NCBI RefSeq assembly: GCF_019312595.1
Contig: NZ_JAHWDQ010000004.1
Location: 124,001-188,000, forward strand
DNA: 64,000 nt
From: Zhongshania aquimaris
Lineage (GTDB): Bacteria; Pseudomonadota; Gammaproteobacteria; Pseudomonadales; Spongiibacteraceae
Direction of reading: 5' to 3'
Below the pieces are notes generated by a model. That model was not told the origin of the DNA and ran no database searches. It worked only from the letters and a program-made list of their open reading frames with translations. The position numbers were made by a program, and so were the translations under genes. This document shows positions 62,794-64,000 of the stretch, in pieces; position 1 is the first letter of the stretch, and every line of letters starts with the position of its first letter.

Positions 62794-63726
62794 ATGACGA
62801 CACACACCAATCCCACACGTTTTAATGTGGAATTTGATAGCGAGGGAACACGCTGCAGCGCCTGGCACTACCCTAGCCAGTCAGACCAGGAAAACAGCGC
62901 CTGCATAGTAATGGCCCACGGCTTGGGTGGCACCCGCGAATGTGGCCTCGCCCCCTACGCCGAGCGCTTTTCGGCCGAGGGTTATCACGTCCTTGTTTTT
63001 GATTATCGCTATTTTGGCGATAGCGACGGCGAACCCCGCCAACTGCTAAAAGTCAGCGATCAGCTCAAGGACTGGCGTGCCGCCATCGACTTTGCCCGTC
63101 AGCTGAAAGGCGTGAATGCCGAGCAGATCATATTGTGGGGAACGTCATTCTCAGGCGGTCATGTACTCAGTATTGCGGCAGAAGATCAGCGCCTATTAGC
63201 TGTCTCGGCCCAGGGCCCAATGGTCGACGGCCGCGCCGCCAGCTTAGAAATTTTAAAATACGCCGGTCCAGTTCACTTAAGCAAACTAAGCAGCTGCGGC
63301 TTAATTGATCAGGCCCGTGCAACACTCGGCATGAGCCCTCTTTATATTCCCCTCATTGCCGAGCCCGGCGCACTCGCCGCCATGACTAGTCACGACGCGC
63401 TCAGCGGCTATCACGCCATCACCAACCCCGGCTGGCGCAATGAAATGAGCGCCCGCACCGTATTAGTGTTGTCCTTGTATCGCCCGATTAGCAAAGCGAA
63501 AAAGATTCGCTGCCCTGCGCTAATTCAAGTCTGCAATAAAGACACCGTCGCGCCCGCTAAAGCGGCGATCAAAATGGCCAAACTCATGCCTAACACTGCC
63601 ACGCTTAAACAATATGATATCGGCCACTTTGACATTTATACTGGCAAGGACTTCGATATTGGCATTGCTGACCAACTGGCCTTCTACCACGACGCCCTGC
63701 ACAACGCGCGGGGAATGAAACTGTGA
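62794..63726 (+). CDS. alpha/beta hydrolase (dienelactone-hydrolase-like)
   Basis: A 310-residue serine hydrolase. The oxyanion region is MAHGLGGTRECGL (about residues 41-53), the nucleophile motif GTSFSGG (about 116-122), the acid in CNKDTVAP, and His in IGHFDIY. It is similar to the AXE1/YafA-like group of cytoplasmic hydrolases. GGGAG lies before the start. It follows the cupin gene by about 115 bases and overlaps the next SDR gene by 4 bases, so the last two are coupled. Confidence 0.85.
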   Translation: MTTHTNPTRFNVEFDSEGTRCSAWHYPSQSDQENSACIVMAHGLGGTRECGLAPYAERFSAEGYHVLVFDYRYFGDSDGEPRQLLKVSDQLKDWRAAIDFARQLKGVNAEQIILWGTSFSGGHVLSIAAEDQRLLAVSAQGPMVDGRAASLEILKYAGPVHLSKLSSCGLIDQARATLGMSPLYIPLIAEPGALAAMTSHDALSGYHAITNPGWRNEMSARTVLVLSLYRPISKAKKIRCPALIQVCNKDTVAPAKAAIKMAKLMPNTATLKQYDIGHFDIYTGKDFDIGIADQLAFYHDALHNARGMKL

Positions 63727-64000
63727 GCAAGAATGCCCTGCACGACAAAGTCATCGCCATTACCGGCGCCAGCGGCGGTTTTGGCGCCGCGTTATGCAAG
63801 ACGCTGTATGAGCGCGGAGCAAAGCTCGCACTGCTCGATATAGATGACGCTGCCTTAGCCCGCCAGCTCGCAAACTACCCCGACCCACTGCGTGCAAAAA
63901 CCTGGCACGCCAATGTCTGTGATGTGGATAGCATGCGGCACGCAATAGATTCAGCGGCCGCATTTTTTGGCCGCATAGATGTGGTGATTGCCAATGCGGG
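63723..64000 (+). CDS. short-chain dehydrogenase/reductase (cut by the window end)
   Basis: The first 92 codons of an SDR, starting with GTG 63723, which overlaps the hydrolase stop (GTGA). The visible part has the cofactor loop ITGASGGFGAALC, the acidic end of strand 2 (LLDIDD), the NVCDV strand, and the VVIANAG motif just before the edge. It probably takes part in the same catabolic set as the cupin and hydrolase. The catalytic Tyr-Lys lies beyond the window. Confidence 0.85.
   Translation, partial: MSKNALHDKVIAITGASGGFGAALCKTLYERGAKLALLDIDDAALARQLANYPDPLRAKTWHANVCDVDSMRHAIDSAAAFFGRIDVVIANA

Noticed and set aside
1-64000. CRISPR array, prophage, transposon or tRNA
   Set aside because: I looked for regular direct repeats, integrase or transposase motifs and tRNA-like cloverleaf ends, and saw none.

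Overview
The window reads as ordinary chromosome of a marine-type gammaproteobacterium. Gene density is high, G+C is moderate, and the pointers are minCDE, dinG with yqcC, plsB, yaiI and rlmI-like genes, plus many TetR/SDR/oxidoreductase clusters, TonB-dependent transport and cytochrome modules. The style resembles Spongiibacteraceae/Cellvibrionales (Zhongshania- or Spongiibacter-like). That placement is inference from gene content, not from a marker gene. I found no rRNA, tRNA, CRISPR array, transposase or integrase.

Layout. 0-7.6 kb: an ECF sigma factor with a small zinc-finger anti-sigma; a sensor kinase with an ethylene-receptor-like membrane domain whose phospho-acceptor histidine is an arginine; a PlsC-type acyltransferase; a TraF-like outer-membrane protein; a GMC oxidoreductase divergent from a TetR regulator; and a YgjP-like metallopeptidase. 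7.6-13.1 kb: two overlapping sensor kinases divergent from a FixJ/LuxR-type response regulator. 13-20.5 kb: YqcC, DinG, two large HxxxxD acyltransferases (one PlsB) and a monoacylglycerol-lipase-like hydrolase.

20.5-31.1 kb: a catabolic island. One part is a SDR / alpha-beta hydrolase / SDR / Baeyer-Villiger-type monooxygenase operon divergent from a second TetR. The other is a four-gene operon encoding a lipoprotein cytochrome c4, a MauG/CcpA-type di-haem protein, a beta-helix protein fused to cytochrome c, and a TonB receptor. 31.5-38.5 kb: a secreted subtilase lipoprotein, DUF2804, a phosphopantetheinyl transferase, minCDE and a small exported protein. 38.5-50.4 kb: yaiI, a BarA-like hybrid kinase, two methyltransferases, a diguanylate cyclase, a YghU-type GST, an EamA exporter, a candidate small RNA or 28-residue micro-ORF, a helical protein and a DTW-domain tRNA-modifying enzyme.

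50.4-57.0 kb is the most interesting part. A visibly AT-rich FRG-domain gene and a PhyH-type oxygenase gene each end inside a hairpin with integron-attC-like architecture. Upstream of them, in the same orientation, is an interlocked operon DUF3348 - DUF802 (MotA/ExbB/ZorA-like) - OmpA/MotB/ZorB-like - DUF2894. It looks like an uncharacterised ion-driven motor related to the Zorya ZorAB stator but without the known Zorya effectors. 57-64 kb: a tandem GST-N/glutaredoxin-like protein, an old-yellow-enzyme reductase, an MBL-fold hydrolase, a lipoprotein, and an AraC regulator divergent from a cupin dioxygenase, a hydrolase and an SDR cut by the window edge.

Taken together, the genes suggest a heterotroph with much sensory signalling (five histidine kinases, one diguanylate cyclase, four one-component or FixJ-type regulators), glycerolipid synthesis and turnover, and oxidative catabolism of hydrophobic ketones or alcohols. 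All functional calls rest on recognition of motifs and families in the translated sequence; no database search was possible.
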